Shown: positions 11,501-21,368 of the stretch, piece after piece
Layout of the letters: each line of letters opens with the position of its first letter
Position numbering within the stretch: position 1 is the first letter of the stretch
Assembly (NCBI GenBank): GCA_040954595.2
Contig: CM082585.2
Location: 4,588,001-4,652,000, forward strand
Length of the DNA stretch: 64,000 bases
Origin: Balanoglossus misakiensis
Taxonomy: Eukaryota > Hemichordata
Reading direction: 5' to 3'
Notes under the pieces: generated by a model
Seen by the model: only the letters and a program-made list of their open reading frames with translations
Told to the model about the DNA's origin: nothing
Database searches by the model: none
Made by a program: the position numbers and the translations under genes

Positions 11501-12070
11501 ACCAGTAACAAACTTGAAAAATGGTTTCACAATCTTCAAGTTACACCTAGGGATATAGATGTGGTAAGTCGTAACATTTGGAAACGCGTGTACACCATTA
11601 CTTACGAGATAAAACTTAGAGCTTTTCAATGGAAACTTTTAAACCGTTTACTTCCGTGCAACAAATATTTGTATTTTTGGAAGCTGAAAGACTATATGTA
11701 CTGTCCTGTTTGTCTTCAAGAAGATTCCTTGGAACATAGATTTTTAGATTGTAAAATTGCTGAAAGGTGCTGGACAAAGGTCAACAACATTATCTGTAAT
11801 ATTACAGGGAGAACACTACGAGTGACTCCTCTTAATATAATTTTCGCTGACTCTTTTGACAACACCATCCCAAAAGACTATAACCTTGTACTACAATTCT
11901 TGATTTTGCTGGGCAAATGGAGCATTCATAAGTATTGGATATGTAACACGAACACACCAATTGAAGTGGTATTTAAGAACGAATTTAAGTTAAGATATAA
12001 CATAGAGAAAAAAATATATTGCAGAGCCAACATAATGGATATATTTGAAAAAGTTTATAATTTGATTTGA
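8498..12070 (+). CDS. LINE ORF2 protein: endonuclease and reverse transcriptase
   Basis: This 1190-residue protein nicks target DNA and reverse-transcribes the element RNA. An N-terminal apurinic-type endonuclease shows LNVRGLNN, LQEVH, GGDFN and a terminal SDH-type motif (KTDHLSVF). The reverse transcriptase shows VDYEKAFDSVNW (about residue 596), HRGVRQGC and the catalytic DD in LLADDT (about 700). The usual aromatic residue before ADD is Leu here. The C-terminal CCHC motif is CPVCLQEDSLEHRFLDC (about 1068). No RNase H region is visible. The start ATG overlaps the ORF1 stop by ATGA, so coupled reinitiation is likely. Confidence 0.92.
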   Translation: MTQKLNIVTLNVRGLNNNPKRRDIFQWLKYQKAALCILQEVHCQKESIALWEKEWGGEIIFSEGTSNSRGVAILISRNFNFHTDSIFKDISGRIVIVNGTHKDTGFSVCCVYAPNDSVQRASFFTNLSTVLEENCMYDNVIIGGDFNCAINRNLDRTSHSKHADKSVHSLIRLLRHFDLTDIWRVRHPNLLQFTWRRLQPNPIHSRLDYFFVSKSLVKVTKRVEIRPAVKTDHLSVFLEIDIFKNDRGPGTWKFNKYLLTKQNFVDGIQNVIRSCRVKYADINAKTSWDLTKKDIKEFTINYTHNVTRNNSQLIPELEKQLVLAEQNMIHVPSDANIQYYGSIKQRLEELYILQAEGAQLRSKAAWIEQGEKNTKYFLSLEKSNAMKKEMKVLYTQEGKYVSDSEQILNGQKSFYCNLYKSSDKEMDLNEFLGDTPVPHLTEDQRNMCEGELLEKECFTALSSIANNKSPGSDGLTAEFYRFFWRDISDLVLSSLNEAYSSGNLSVSQKRGLLTLLFKKGAEEDLNNWRPISLLNTDYKIATKALSNRLKRVLPSLIHRDQTGYIKGRYIGENVRLISDIFQLSRKQKVDSAIIFVDYEKAFDSVNWVYMEEVLRRFQFGQSFCQWVKTLYTDIQSCILYKGWCSSFFNLHRGVRQGCSLSALLFVLAIEMLACKIRHDKNIKGVKLPTHNNRVCEAKISLLADDTTIFVRDKASIEHLLVIMDSFHGCSGLKINKKKTKGMWLGGHRQSTEKAGDICWTKDPVKTLGVYFGHDVELCKSLNWSDKITAIENLLMSWKRRHLTLYGKILITKSLALSKITYLSSVIGIPDDICCKIQALIDNFVKGNRKISNKVLQREYNYGGLKHVNVQFQIKAMYAMWVKRLVESRDVTWSVLPWSFFQLDQTTNLLQQCVVWRKIPSHVLSILPDFYVKVLKAWFSVNTRHNTVQHSLLGWSHKFSCFYVKNTEENDYSVVINDSKVPLSELTCKTLYMKLLQQHSIHTSNKLEKWFHNLQVTPRDIDVVSRNIWKRVYTITYEIKLRAFQWKLLNRLLPCNKYLYFWKLKDYMYCPVCLQEDSLEHRFLDCKIAERCWTKVNNIICNITGRTLRVTPLNIIFADSFDNTIPKDYNLVLQFLILLGKWSIHKYWICNTNTPIEVVFKNEFKLRYNIEKKIYCRANIMDIFEKVYNLI

Positions 12071-12152
12071 TTGTATTTTTCTATCTCTTTTGCATTTATT
12101 ACGTAAGGATTTTTAATAAAAGAGAAAAAAAAAAAAAAACTTGTTCAATTTC

Positions 12153-12785
12153 TCTTTTTTTAAATCTGTTGTTTTGTATGAAAAAGATTTTAATTGATGA
12201 AGACCCACAATGAACCCAATTCATCCAAAACATGGACATGTTTCCGACTACTCTTTAATTGTTTGTATTCTGGTCTTTACGAGTGTCATTATGTGGTTTT
12301 TGCTGGTCAATAAACAACTGAAACTGTCCAAATTTTGGAATGACATTTGATCCAATTCTCCCCACTACAACGTTTTATATACAGACTTCAAAAACTAAAA
12401 ATGATTAGGAATGGGATACATGAACATTGTTGAGGGTCAAAATCTCGCCCTCTGAGAATTAATGCCTTTATATTGGATAGATATACCAGTACCAAATTCC
12501 ATCGCAAATCTTGAAAACAAGTGAATACTGAGAATACACGTGGAAAGTCTGACATTGCTAGTGCTGAGACACATTTTGAAACCATCGTTTTTAATATTGT
12601 TTCAATGCTTGCAGTTGAGTTTGAAGTTTACTGGTGCGGGCGGAGACGAAGTTGTTGTCCGTCTATAGGAAGTTGACCGACCTTTCACGTACATGTCCTT
12701 GGTCACATCCCAACGAAAGCCCCTCTCAGCCCTTCCCGCCAGGTGGCGCCATTCACTGACCTGATGACCTTTCACCCTAGTTAAA
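12153..12785 (+). promoter_or_regulatory. Presumed upstream/promoter region of zinc-finger copy B
   Basis: This is unit A/B junction sequence, matching 23646-24072 before copy C. The last 180 bases are GC-richer and strongly conserved between B and C. They end AGTTAAAATGGCGG, so the start codon lies inside AAAATGGCGG, a match to the YY1 consensus often found over start codons in vertebrate promoters. The TSS is not determinable. Confidence 0.45.
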
Positions 12786-12882
12786 ATGGCGGAAGCTAAC
12801 ATGCTGCAGACTAGACTGTGGCCGTGGAGAACTGGAAACCGAATGAACGCCACACCAATTTGCAACCACTTGACAAGTGCTG
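12786..12882 (+). CDS. Zinc-finger gene copy B, exon 1
   Basis: The exon has 97 coding nt beginning ATGGCGGAAGC. It encodes MAEANMLQTRLWPW and 18 further residues, then splices at a GCTG|GTATGT donor in phase 1. The phase matches exon 2 (13374-13496) and exon 3 (17211-18472), giving a 493-residue product. The same 97-nt exon is at 24778 in copy C. The Trp-rich N-terminus is not a domain I recognise, and there is no KRAB, SCAN or BTB signature. Confidence 0.65.
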
Positions 12883-13373
12883 GTATGTATCTTTTTCCAC
12901 ATCTGTTCCTGCTGAGTTCGAAAGATTATGATTTGCTGTAATTCGGTGACATTCGATCACTTTTTCGATAGTTCAATTAGTTGCTGCTGTTCCGTAGCTC
13001 TACCACTCCCCCCAAAAGAAACAACCTATATAGCATCGCCGATCGTGAAAGAACACTTATAATTAATATTGTGACAAAAAAGCTATAGATCTCCCAACAT
13101 CATATGCAATTGGAAGAACATTTGGATTTGATTTAATGTTTGTACACACCAAATTACGCACATGTAGTACATAAGCTTAAGACGATTATCAAGCTTAAAC
13201 TTCATCCTCCATAGACATTATTATAACTGTTAATATTCAACAAATGAATTTTGAAGGTTCTTTCTTGGGTGTTACAATGTATGTCCTAAACCAGTGTGTG
13301 TGGCAAAAAAACATGTAAACATAACATACCAGCAGACAGAGTGTGAATGAATGTTCATGCCTTATTTTTCCAG

Positions 13374-13496
13374 AATGTTCAGAGGTGTGCAGACTGTACA
13401 GAAATTCAAATAAGTTACATGAACTTGGCAGGCTATTGGAAGTATTAAATAGCAAACTTAGGCATAAAGTTGAAGCTGGTGCTGAATCCTTTGATG
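13374..13496 (+). CDS. Zinc-finger gene copy B, exon 2
   Basis: The exon lies between a TTTTTCCAG acceptor and a GATG|GTAAGTAAG donor. It is 123 nt, entering and leaving in phase 1. It encodes a helical, charged segment (CSEVCRLYRNSNKLHELGRL and on, ending ESFD). Copy C exon 2 (27085-27207) has the same length and phase and differs at very few residues. This supports protein-level constraint rather than chance. Confidence 0.7.
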
Positions 13497-13534
13497 GTAA
13501 GTAAGCATCAAGTCTTACTGTTACAATGGAGGTA

Positions 13535-15322
13535 CAGACCCGCCAATAAGTATTTACGCACCCACGTTCTGCAGTCAAAACGTTTCAGAAACATGAAATA
13601 ACACACCTTGCAGACAGTTTTTAGCGAAATTCAAAAATATTTAATAAATTCACGAGAAACAACAGTTGTACAGCGAAAATCTTTCATGTGCGATTAAATT
13701 TGAGCGAGAAATATTGACGTAAATATAGATATGCAACGGAGTCGGCGAAACGTTCCATTCTCTATGGGAACAACAATGCAAAGAACGTCATGAATATTCA
13801 TGAGGTGAAATCGAACGTAACAACTGTCAATAATGGGTATGTCCACCCCTTCTCCTGATGACCTCTCGCAGGCGCTTGGGCATAGTGTCGACGAGTTTCC
13901 GACACATATTTTGCTGGAATTGTTCCCAAGATGTTACAATGCGGTCAAACAGGTCGTCGATGCTGTGAATTGGACGGGAATGAACGTCCAAGTCAATTAA
14001 CTCCCACAGGTTTTCGATGGGGCTCAAATCTGGAGACTGGGCTGGCCACTCCAAAGTAGTGAAATTGTCAAACGGATTTCCGTAATCCTGGGGATTTTGC
14101 AGAAATGATTTCACATCCAAGGCAGTATGTACGGGGGCATTATCCTGCTGGAACACAAAGTCGGGCCCTACGAGTCTCAAAGCCGATGGTAGCATTTCGT
14201 TTTGTAGAACGTCCAGGTACTTCCAGCGATTCATGGTGTTCTCGACTCGAACGAGCGAACCCACACCTGCAGCCGAGAAACAACCCCAAACCATGACACT
14301 GCCACCACCAAACTTTACTGTGGGACTGATACAGTCAATTTCGTACTCCTCGCCGGGTCGCCGTCTAACGAAAACTCTCCCTCGGCTCCTGTACACGGTG
14401 AACTTCGACTCGTCCGACCAAACAACCCGGGACCACTGAACAGGAGTCCAGTTGACGTAACGCCGGGCGAAACGTAGTCGCGCTGTGATGTGCCTGGGTT
14501 GTAATTTCGGCTTTTTCTTGGCCACACATCCACAAAGTCTGGCTCCTCTATACAATCGGGATTTGATTGTGCTCAGACTCAAAAGTTTCCCGGTATCCTC
14601 GTGAAACTTAGCGCGGAGGTCACGGGCCGTCTTAAACCTGTCCGTCAGGCTTGATCTAATCAACATTCGGTCTTCCCATTCCGTTGTTCGCCTTTGCCGT
14701 CCAGACCGAGGTAAATTGTCCGTGCTACCATTTTGAGCAAGTTTCTGAATATTGTACCTGACGCTGCCTTCGGTGATTCCAAACTTCCTTGCGATTTCTC
14801 GGTTTCTCAAACCTTGCCTATGCAGTGCCTCAATTTGACCTTTCAAAAATTCAGGAAGTTCGCGAACTTTGGGCATGGTTTCATTGATCCAATGTTTACA
14901 AACAAAAATTATGCAGCAACCTCCGACGACCTCGATCAGAATATTCATAAGCAAGTCTGGCAGATTTTCCCGCCCCCAAATTTAATCGGAATTATATTTA
15001 AAAGCTCTGATTGGTGGATATTTAAATATGAATAGAGGGAAATTAGCCACGGAAACAATGGCGCGAAAAGTTAATGAGATGCAAATGATATGTTAATGAG
15101 TATACCGCCATTGCAATAACCATAGGAATTTTCACTGGCCGAAAAACACACCGCGTATGCAGTCATATTCAGCGCGGCAACACATCTGTGTTGACTAAAA
15201 TTTGTTAATTATTCCGTTGGTTATTTATTTTCGGAAATAAGTTACAGTCGATCGATTTTGTGAATAATTTTTCATGTCAAACGTACATTTTCAAGGTGCG
15301 TAAATACTTATTGGCGGGTCTG
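13535..15322 (-). mobile_element. Complete Tc1-type DNA transposon in copy B intron 2
   Basis: The 1788-bp element has 28-bp terminal inverted repeats (outer end CAGACCCGCCAATAAGTATT) flanked by TA at 13533-13534 and 15323-15324. The paralogous site in copy C is uninterrupted (TA at 27244-27245). It carries one intact transposase gene. It sits in the intron between exons 2 and 3 of zinc-finger copy B, antisense to that gene. Confidence 0.95.
13827..14876 (-). CDS. Tc1 transposase (DD34E)
   Basis: This 349-residue enzyme cuts and pastes the element through its inverted repeats at TA sites. I chose the ATG at 14876 (MPKVRELPEFLKGQIEALHR); the frame continues 26 codons upstream without support. 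Residues 1-110 form a paired helix-turn-helix DNA-binding region (NREIARKFGITEGSVRYNIQ). The catalytic triad is visible: Asp in VVWSDESKF, Asp in FQQDNAPVHT, and Glu in SPDLSPIENLW at DD34E spacing. A GGGSVMVWGCFS block typical of Tc1 is present. There are no stops or frameshifts, and the length is normal for the family, so the element may be active. Confidence 0.95.
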   Translation of the reverse strand: MPKVRELPEFLKGQIEALHRQGLRNREIARKFGITEGSVRYNIQKLAQNGSTDNLPRSGRQRRTTEWEDRMLIRSSLTDRFKTARDLRAKFHEDTGKLLSLSTIKSRLYRGARLCGCVAKKKPKLQPRHITARLRFARRYVNWTPVQWSRVVWSDESKFTVYRSRGRVFVRRRPGEEYEIDCISPTVKFGGGSVMVWGCFSAAGVGSLVRVENTMNRWKYLDVLQNEMLPSALRLVGPDFVFQQDNAPVHTALDVKSFLQNPQDYGNPFDNFTTLEWPAQSPDLSPIENLWELIDLDVHSRPIHSIDDLFDRIVTSWEQFQQNMCRKLVDTMPKRLREVIRRRGGHTHY

Positions 15323-15534
15323 TATATAGTTTAGAGTACATGCAGTATTTATATTTACACATACAACATGGAGAAAACTAAAAAAAATGTTGTTTGTCCA
15401 AACACATACTTGAATAAAAATGTAGGTCAATTTACAGATGTTGCGGAAAAATACATATCCGAAGACTGACAAGCAACAGAGACCACTTCACATCAAACAC
15501 TAGTTGCCATGGAGCCCAACATACGTAGTGGCAA

Positions 15535-17043
15535 CACAGGGGGCTGCAAACATGAAAGTTATAAATGGCGAAGTACGTTCCGTTCTGCAGTTTTCCCAAC
15601 CTGTCTTATCATTTGCTAATCCAGAATAAAAGCTATCAATTTCCCATTAATCATCTGCTAACGACTTAATCTATGTGCCCCATCCAAGGATTAAGTTGAT
15701 AAAGTAAACATTGGTCAGCGAGTACTGGGTATAACAAGAGTAAGGGAGGAAACTCGCTCAAGGCATGTCCACATTTTCGTACTTTTAAAAACATGCCCGC
15801 CAATTAAACAGTCATCATCAGTTTTGTTATGCTTAAAAATGTGTGCATCTCGCGCTTGTCGCGTGGAAATTGCTTTGTTTTCTCAAAAAACGTGACTGGA
15901 TGTTCACTTGGCGATGTCCAGAGGTCGCCCGTAAACCTGGATACCACTTTTGACCTTTGACTGTTTATTTCAAAACCACGTGAGCATCAGGGGTAAACAA
16001 ATTACCCATGCATAGCATGCAGTTGTGTTGTTTATGTTTGTTTCACCATGAACGTCCATGGTTTCGCAAGTTGCTGACTAAAATCAAAGTGGCAAACTTT
16101 CCATATAGGCCTACAAAAATTGTTCTCCGAAGGCAAAGATATAGAAAAAGGGCGTCTGTTTCCGCAGAAATGGGCCTACAAACGCTCGTAGCGGCATCTC
16201 AGCCTCAGACCCCAGACAAACGTCATTGATTCTCTAACAACATGAACTGTGACGTTTTTTCCACGTCTTACAAGTTACAATGACCGGTGGACGGTCATCG
16301 AAACCATTCCCGCAGGCAAACAAATGTGCAGGCTCGCTTTAGGACCGGTAAACTTTTCAAATCCACCTTTCTCGTATTGATTTTACCCACCGATATTCTC
16401 ATGGGCCACCAGTACATGCCCTTGTAATTTCGTTTTACAAGAAAGTAACAGCGACGGACGGGCGAATCAGTGAAAAAAGTTCGGATTGATGTCGTAGAAC
16501 AAGGGTAAATTCGGTAAATTTTAATTTGACCTGTTTTACCTCTTACAAGTGGCTATACGGGCCAGTTCATGTGATAACTCTATAAATATTGTAAAATCTG
16601 AATGTGCCGCGGAACATAAACAGATGCCGCGCCAGGCAACGCATTCATAATTCTTCCTGTCCGGCTTCTGTGCATTATACATATTCATGTATTTAGCTTC
16701 TTGTTGATTTATGAATATATGAATATTAAGTGGTACCCGGGTTTACGGGCAACCTCTGGACATGCCTTGAGCGAATTTCCTCCCTTCCTCTTCTTTTACC
16801 CAGTGAGAACTGATCAATGTTTACTTTATCCACTAAATCCGTGGATGGGGCACACAGATTAAGTCGTTAGCAGGTGTGTTATGGGAAATGCGATAGCTTG
16901 TATTCTGGATTAGCAACTGATAAGATAGGTGGAGGTAAAACAGAAAGATAAACAAGCACAAAAACTGTTCATCAAGTACTGTTTATTGGGGGAAAATGCA
17001 GGAACTCCGCCATTTATAACTTTCATGTTTGCAGCCCCCTGTG
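15535..17043. mobile_element. 1.5-kb foldback element (copy B)
   Basis: This is the orthologous copy of the element at 662-2174, with the same CACAGGGGG ends and right-hand GTGGCAG duplication (17044-17050). It is absent from unit C, so it inserted before the A/B duplication and after the split from C, or C lost it precisely. Confidence 0.75.
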
Positions 17044-17210
17044 GTGGCAGTACCAAATGCTATACATTTGTATATCCAAATGTAACGTAAAATAAATTAC
17101 AATACTATTGCTAACTGCATGCATGTCATTTGCATACACACTGGTGTTATTAACTCTACAGATACATTTGGATTTTTTCCCCTATGAGACAATTTTCCTT
17201 ACCTTTCCAG

Positions 17211-18472
17211 ATGTTTGTTTCCATCCAACAGATGTGTCCCTGATAATCCACACCCTGGCACACTTTGGCCATATTGAACTGAACCCACTGGATGATGTCA
17301 TCAGTGGAGATGTTGAACGAGAACTTGAGAGAGCACGGGTGCTGAACCTTGATGGCCAAACTGGACAGTGCCTAAGAGGATCAGTAATTGAAGAGTGTAG
17401 TACCGATAGTCAGCAAGAACACACAGAGGTCTACACAAGTGAAAGGACATATTCATCCAGTGAATGTGAGAAAACATTTACGCAAACTGGAAATCTGAAG
17501 AGACACATGAGGATCCATACAAAGGAAAGACCATTTGTTTGCAGTAAATGTGGGAAAACGTTTACACAAAATGGAGATCTGAAGGTACACATGAGGATCC
17601 ATACAAAGGAAAGACCATTTGTTTGCAGTGAATGTGGGAAAACGTTTACACAAAATGGACATCTAAAGACACACATGGGGATCCATACAAAGGAAAGACC
17701 ATTTGTTTGCAGTGAATGTGGGAAAACGTTTACACAAAATGGACATCTGAAGACACACATGAGGATCCATGCAAAGGAAAGACCATTTGTTTGCAGTGAA
17801 TGTGGGCTAACTTTTGCACTAAATGGAAATCTGAAGAGACACATGACGATCCATACAAAAGAAAGACCATTTGTTTGCAGTGAATGTGGGAAAACGTTTA
17901 CACAAAATGTAAATCTGAAGAGACACATGAGGATCCATACAAAGGAAAGACCATTTGTTTGCAGTAAATGTGGGAAAACGTTTACACAAAATGGAGATCT
18001 GAAGGTACACATGAGGATCCATACAAAGGAAAGACCATTTGTTTGCAGTGAATGTGGGAAAATGTTTACACAAAATGGACATCTAAAGACACACATGGGG
18101 ATCCATACAAAGGAAAGACCATTTGTTTGCAGTGAATGTGGGAAAACGTTTACACAAAATGGACATCTGAAGACACACATGAGGATCCATGCAAAGGAAA
18201 GACCATTTGTTTGCAGTGAATGTGGGCAAACTTTTGCACTAAATGGAAATCTGAAGAGACACATGAGGATCCATACAAAAGAAAGACCATATTCATGCAA
18301 TCAATGTGGGAAAACGTTTACACAAAATGTAAATCTGAAGAGACACATGAGGATCCATACAAAGGACAGACCATTTGTTTGCTGTGAATGTGGGAAAACG
18401 TTTACACATAATGGAGATCTGAAGAGACACATGAGGAATGTGGGAAAACATTTACTCGAACTGGACACCTAA
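17211..18472 (+). CDS. C2H2 poly-zinc-finger protein, copy B, exon 3
   Basis: The acceptor CTTTCCAG ends at 17210 and phase 1 continues from exon 2, giving 420 codons. The order is an N-terminal FHPTDVSL segment, an acidic linker, a degenerate finger (YSSSECEK), ten intact fingers and a truncated eleventh that shifts frame to GKHLLELDT and stops. Fingers 1-5 and 6-10 are an exact five-finger duplication at the contact positions: QDV, QHT, QHT, LNR, QNR, twice over. Two linkers read HAKERP. Relative to its paralogues about 34 bp are missing near 18436 (an MRI..HTKERPF-type junction), which causes the frameshift. Confidence 0.8.
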
Positions 18473-19052
18473 AGAAACACATGAGGATCCATACAAAGGA
18501 AAGACCATATTCATGCAATAAATGTGGGAAAATGTTTACACAAAATGGAGATCTAAAGAGACACATGAGGATCCATACAAAGGAAAGACCATTTGTTTGC
18601 TGTGAATGTGGGAAAACGTTTACACAAAATGGACATCTAAAGAAACACATGAGGATCCATACAAAGGAAAGAAAATATTCATGCCATGAATGTAGGAAAA
18701 CGTTTACACAAAATGGACATCTAAAGAAACACATGAGGATCCATACAAACTAAAGACCCTATTCATGCAATGTGGGAAAACATTGATGCAAACTGAACAT
18801 CCAAAGGAACACATGAGGCACCAAACAAAAGAAAGACCATATTCATGCAATGAATGTGGGAAAACTTTTACTCAGAGGGGCCGTCTGCAGAAAGATACAA
18901 GGATCCATATAAATCTAAGACCTTATTCTTGCAGAGAATGTGAGAAAAACATTCAGAGTTTCAATCTAAAGAAACACAGAATGATCCATACAGTTGAAAG
19001 TCTGTATTCATGCAATGAATGTAGGAAAACATTCAATCAAATAACCATCTAA
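18434..19052 (+). pseudogene. Out-of-frame zinc-finger tail of copy B
   Basis: In another frame a partial finger (ECGKTFTRTGHLKKH) and three intact fingers continue to HTN and a stop at 18753. Further degenerate fingers in a third frame run to 19052 (RPYSCNECGKTFTQ, then CRECEKN). These were coding before the roughly 34-bp deletion near 18436. They are probably not translated with the upstream array now. Confidence 0.75.
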
Positions 19053-19234
19053 AGGAACATACAAATGAAAGACCATATTCTTGAAATGCATGTGGGAAGA
19101 CATTTACATCAGGAGGCCATTTCCAACAACACATGAAAATATATATAAGGTCCCAGAACAAGAAATTCCATTTCACTCTAAGAGTCTTTGAATCAAAAGT
19201 TTTCTGGTAATTATAAAACTCAGAATCCCCTTAA

Positions 19235-19524
19235 AGCGGGCAGCTCGTCTCACGCGCATGCACGTAACTTCCCAGGAAATTTTCCGTTCGATGCATTCAA
19301 AGAGTGGACTGCCTCTGCTTTCTTCCATATTTCATTCGCACCGTATAAGTAGATTCTGGTTTTGTCTCTCCTTTTCACCCAAGCTAGTATCTTTTCCCGA
19401 TCTCCAACACAGATAATGGTCGCCGCCATCTTGTGTGAGCACTGCCTTATGGGATTGACTGTTCACTAAACGTCTGTAACCAGCGGCTACAGTTGGAACA
19501 TCCGTGTGAGACGAGCTACGCGCT
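19235..19524. mobile_element. TTAA-flanked MITE (family 1), copy B
   Basis: This is the orthologue of 4064-4353, with the same length and ends. It is flanked by TTAA at 19231-19234 and 19525-19528. The right-hand TTAA was reused as the target of the next MITE. Confidence 0.75.
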
Positions 19525-19528
19525 TTAA

Positions 19529-20120
19529 AGCCCCAGTATTTCTCGTGTGTATCCATTTTTCATCATCGAAAAATGCCCGTTTTTCCTGTACATTCATCAT
19601 GGAATACTACATAATGAAGATAGAAGAAAGGTTTGGGCAACTGTAGCTACATGCAAGCTGTAAATATTGCCCGTAACACTTGAAATGATGCGCGGGTTTG
19701 TTTACAACGGAAATGTTGTACATGTCGATCAGCAAACGTGCCACTTTGACATTTGATGGTCAGACCATTTTCGGATTTGATCTGGTTCCATCGACTGATT
19801 TCTCCCATAAAGTTATCTTCCCAAAATTTCGCCGAATTAGTGCGCATTTCTTCGCTGAGTCGCTTGATTTGGGGCGACCAAACCTCTTCCGCATAGATTC
19901 ACATTGGAGTGCCCATGCGCACTAGTCACGTGTGTCAACAGAGCCTGACTTTCTGTCCGGACAGAAAGTCATTCTTCACTCGTTATATTGTAAATTGTAT
20001 GAGTTTATGAGCAGAGCTGGGGATGATGACTGTTCGATTCAGTATCAATTATCATATACTTTTAGAAATTATAGATGCCGTTTCAAACTAAATTTTGCCC
20101 CTACGAGAAATACTGAGGCT
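19529..20120. mobile_element. 592-bp TTAA MITE inserted at the edge of the family 1 MITE
   Basis: Inverted ends AGCCCCAGTATTTCTCGT and AGCCTCAGTATTTCTCGT are flanked by TTAA (19525-19528 and 20121-20124). Unit A keeps a single TTAA at 4354-4357. A perfect 24-bp palindrome centred on CTGTCCGGACAG sits inside near 19960. No protein is encoded. Confidence 0.8.
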
Positions 20121-20640
20121 TTAAACTAAGCATATATTTTCAGAAAGCTTAGATATAGAGGGGAACATTTTGGTTACTTCAGTGTGACAAGCAATATAAA
20201 TAACCTTCCTGAAACTGGATATCCAATTTGAATTTGTGTGAATGCAAGCTGTTGTAACTATAATACAAAGTGTGCCTGGGATGTTTTTCAGCCCCTTCTG
20301 AGTTGTAAATTAACCCTGTGGTCTATCAATTTGCTCCCCAAAAAATCTAGATAAAAAATACTGTAATATTGTGTCAATTGCTGGGGCAAAGTTCAATAGG
20401 CAGGGGTGAAAACTGAACTCTATAGGTGCTGCCAAAGACAGTGACACTCTTCATCACACTTCGTTACTCGAAGTTACTTTGTTTACTTTGTTACTTCGTT
20501 ACATTGTTTTGGGTATTTCCACCAAAGATTGTTGATTAGAGACAGAAAATGTGTGATTTTGGCTTGAATATATTCAATCTGACTTTGAAGTATTCACTAT
20601 TGGTAAGGATATCATCCATAATGAGTAGGATAGGGCTTAA

Positions 20641-20971
20641 AGGGACTCTCTTGCTGCCCCTTTTCCATGTTTGATACAAGATACCGTTTATGTTATTCTA
20701 CATGTGGATGTATAGTGAATCAACTTTCGTCCACAAACAACTTCCATCCTGTTTGTAGGATATGAGAGTAAAAATCTCACCAAAATGAATGGGTAAACAC
20801 CGATTATTCATTTTGGCGAGTTTTTTCACTCTCATGTCTCCAAGTGGGATAGAAGTTGTATGTGGTTGAACGTTGATTCACTATATATCCACATGTAGAA
20901 TAACATAAATGGTGTCTTGTATCAAACATAATTAATAGAAACAAGGACAATGAAAGAGAGATTTTGTCGCT
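20641..20971. mobile_element. TTAA-flanked foldback MITE (family 2), copy B
   Basis: The element is 331 bp, starts AGGGACTCTCTTGCTGCC, and is flanked by TTAA at 20637-20640 and 20972-20975. It matches the A copy at 5428-6185 without the nested insertion. Confidence 0.75.
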
Positions 20972-21332
20972 TTAAGTCTTTAGATTGTACACCAGAAATG
21001 TATATGAATTCCATGTTCTACCAAGTGAATTGGGATGTTTATTGTTATCACATTAACAGTTGAAACGAATGTGTATTTGGAAAGGGCTGAACTACCATCA
21101 GAAGAATTGTTAACTGTTCACATTTTTGATCAATTCTTACAAGTGTATTTTGTGTTTTTGTTGTCAGGCCAATAAACAGTCAAAACTTGTTGAATTTTTG
21201 GAGTTAGCTTCCTGCCTCCTTCATTTTTTTTTTTAATCTGTAGTTCTGTATGAAAAAGATTTTGATTGATGTAGGCCCATAAGGAACCCAATTCATCCAA
21301 AACATGGACATGTTTCCGACTACTCATTAATT

Positions 21333-21336
<4 letters not shown>

Positions 21337-21368
<32 letters not shown>

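Larger units (their letters stand above)
7038..12135 (+). mobile_element. Full-length LINE retrotransposon, Tx1/L1-like, two intact ORFs
   Basis: The element is about 5.1 kb, with a 5' UTR of about 230 bp (7038-7268), ORF1, ORF2 and a short 3' UTR. AATAAA occurs near 12114, and a poly(A) tail follows. The same 17 bp (AAAACTTGTTCAATTTC) occurs at 7021-7037 and 12136-12152 as the target-site duplication. Unit B lacks the element near 21180. ORF1 with CCHC knuckles plus an apurinic-type endonuclease/RT ORF2 without RNase H fits the Tx1/L1 group; the exact clade is inference. Both ORFs are uninterrupted, so insertion is recent and activity is possible. Confidence 0.9.

Noticed and set aside
13501-13534. 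Continuation of zinc-finger exon 2 into the Tc1 flank
   Set aside because: A GATG|GTAAGTAAG donor ends the exon at 13496, and the same donor is kept in copy C.
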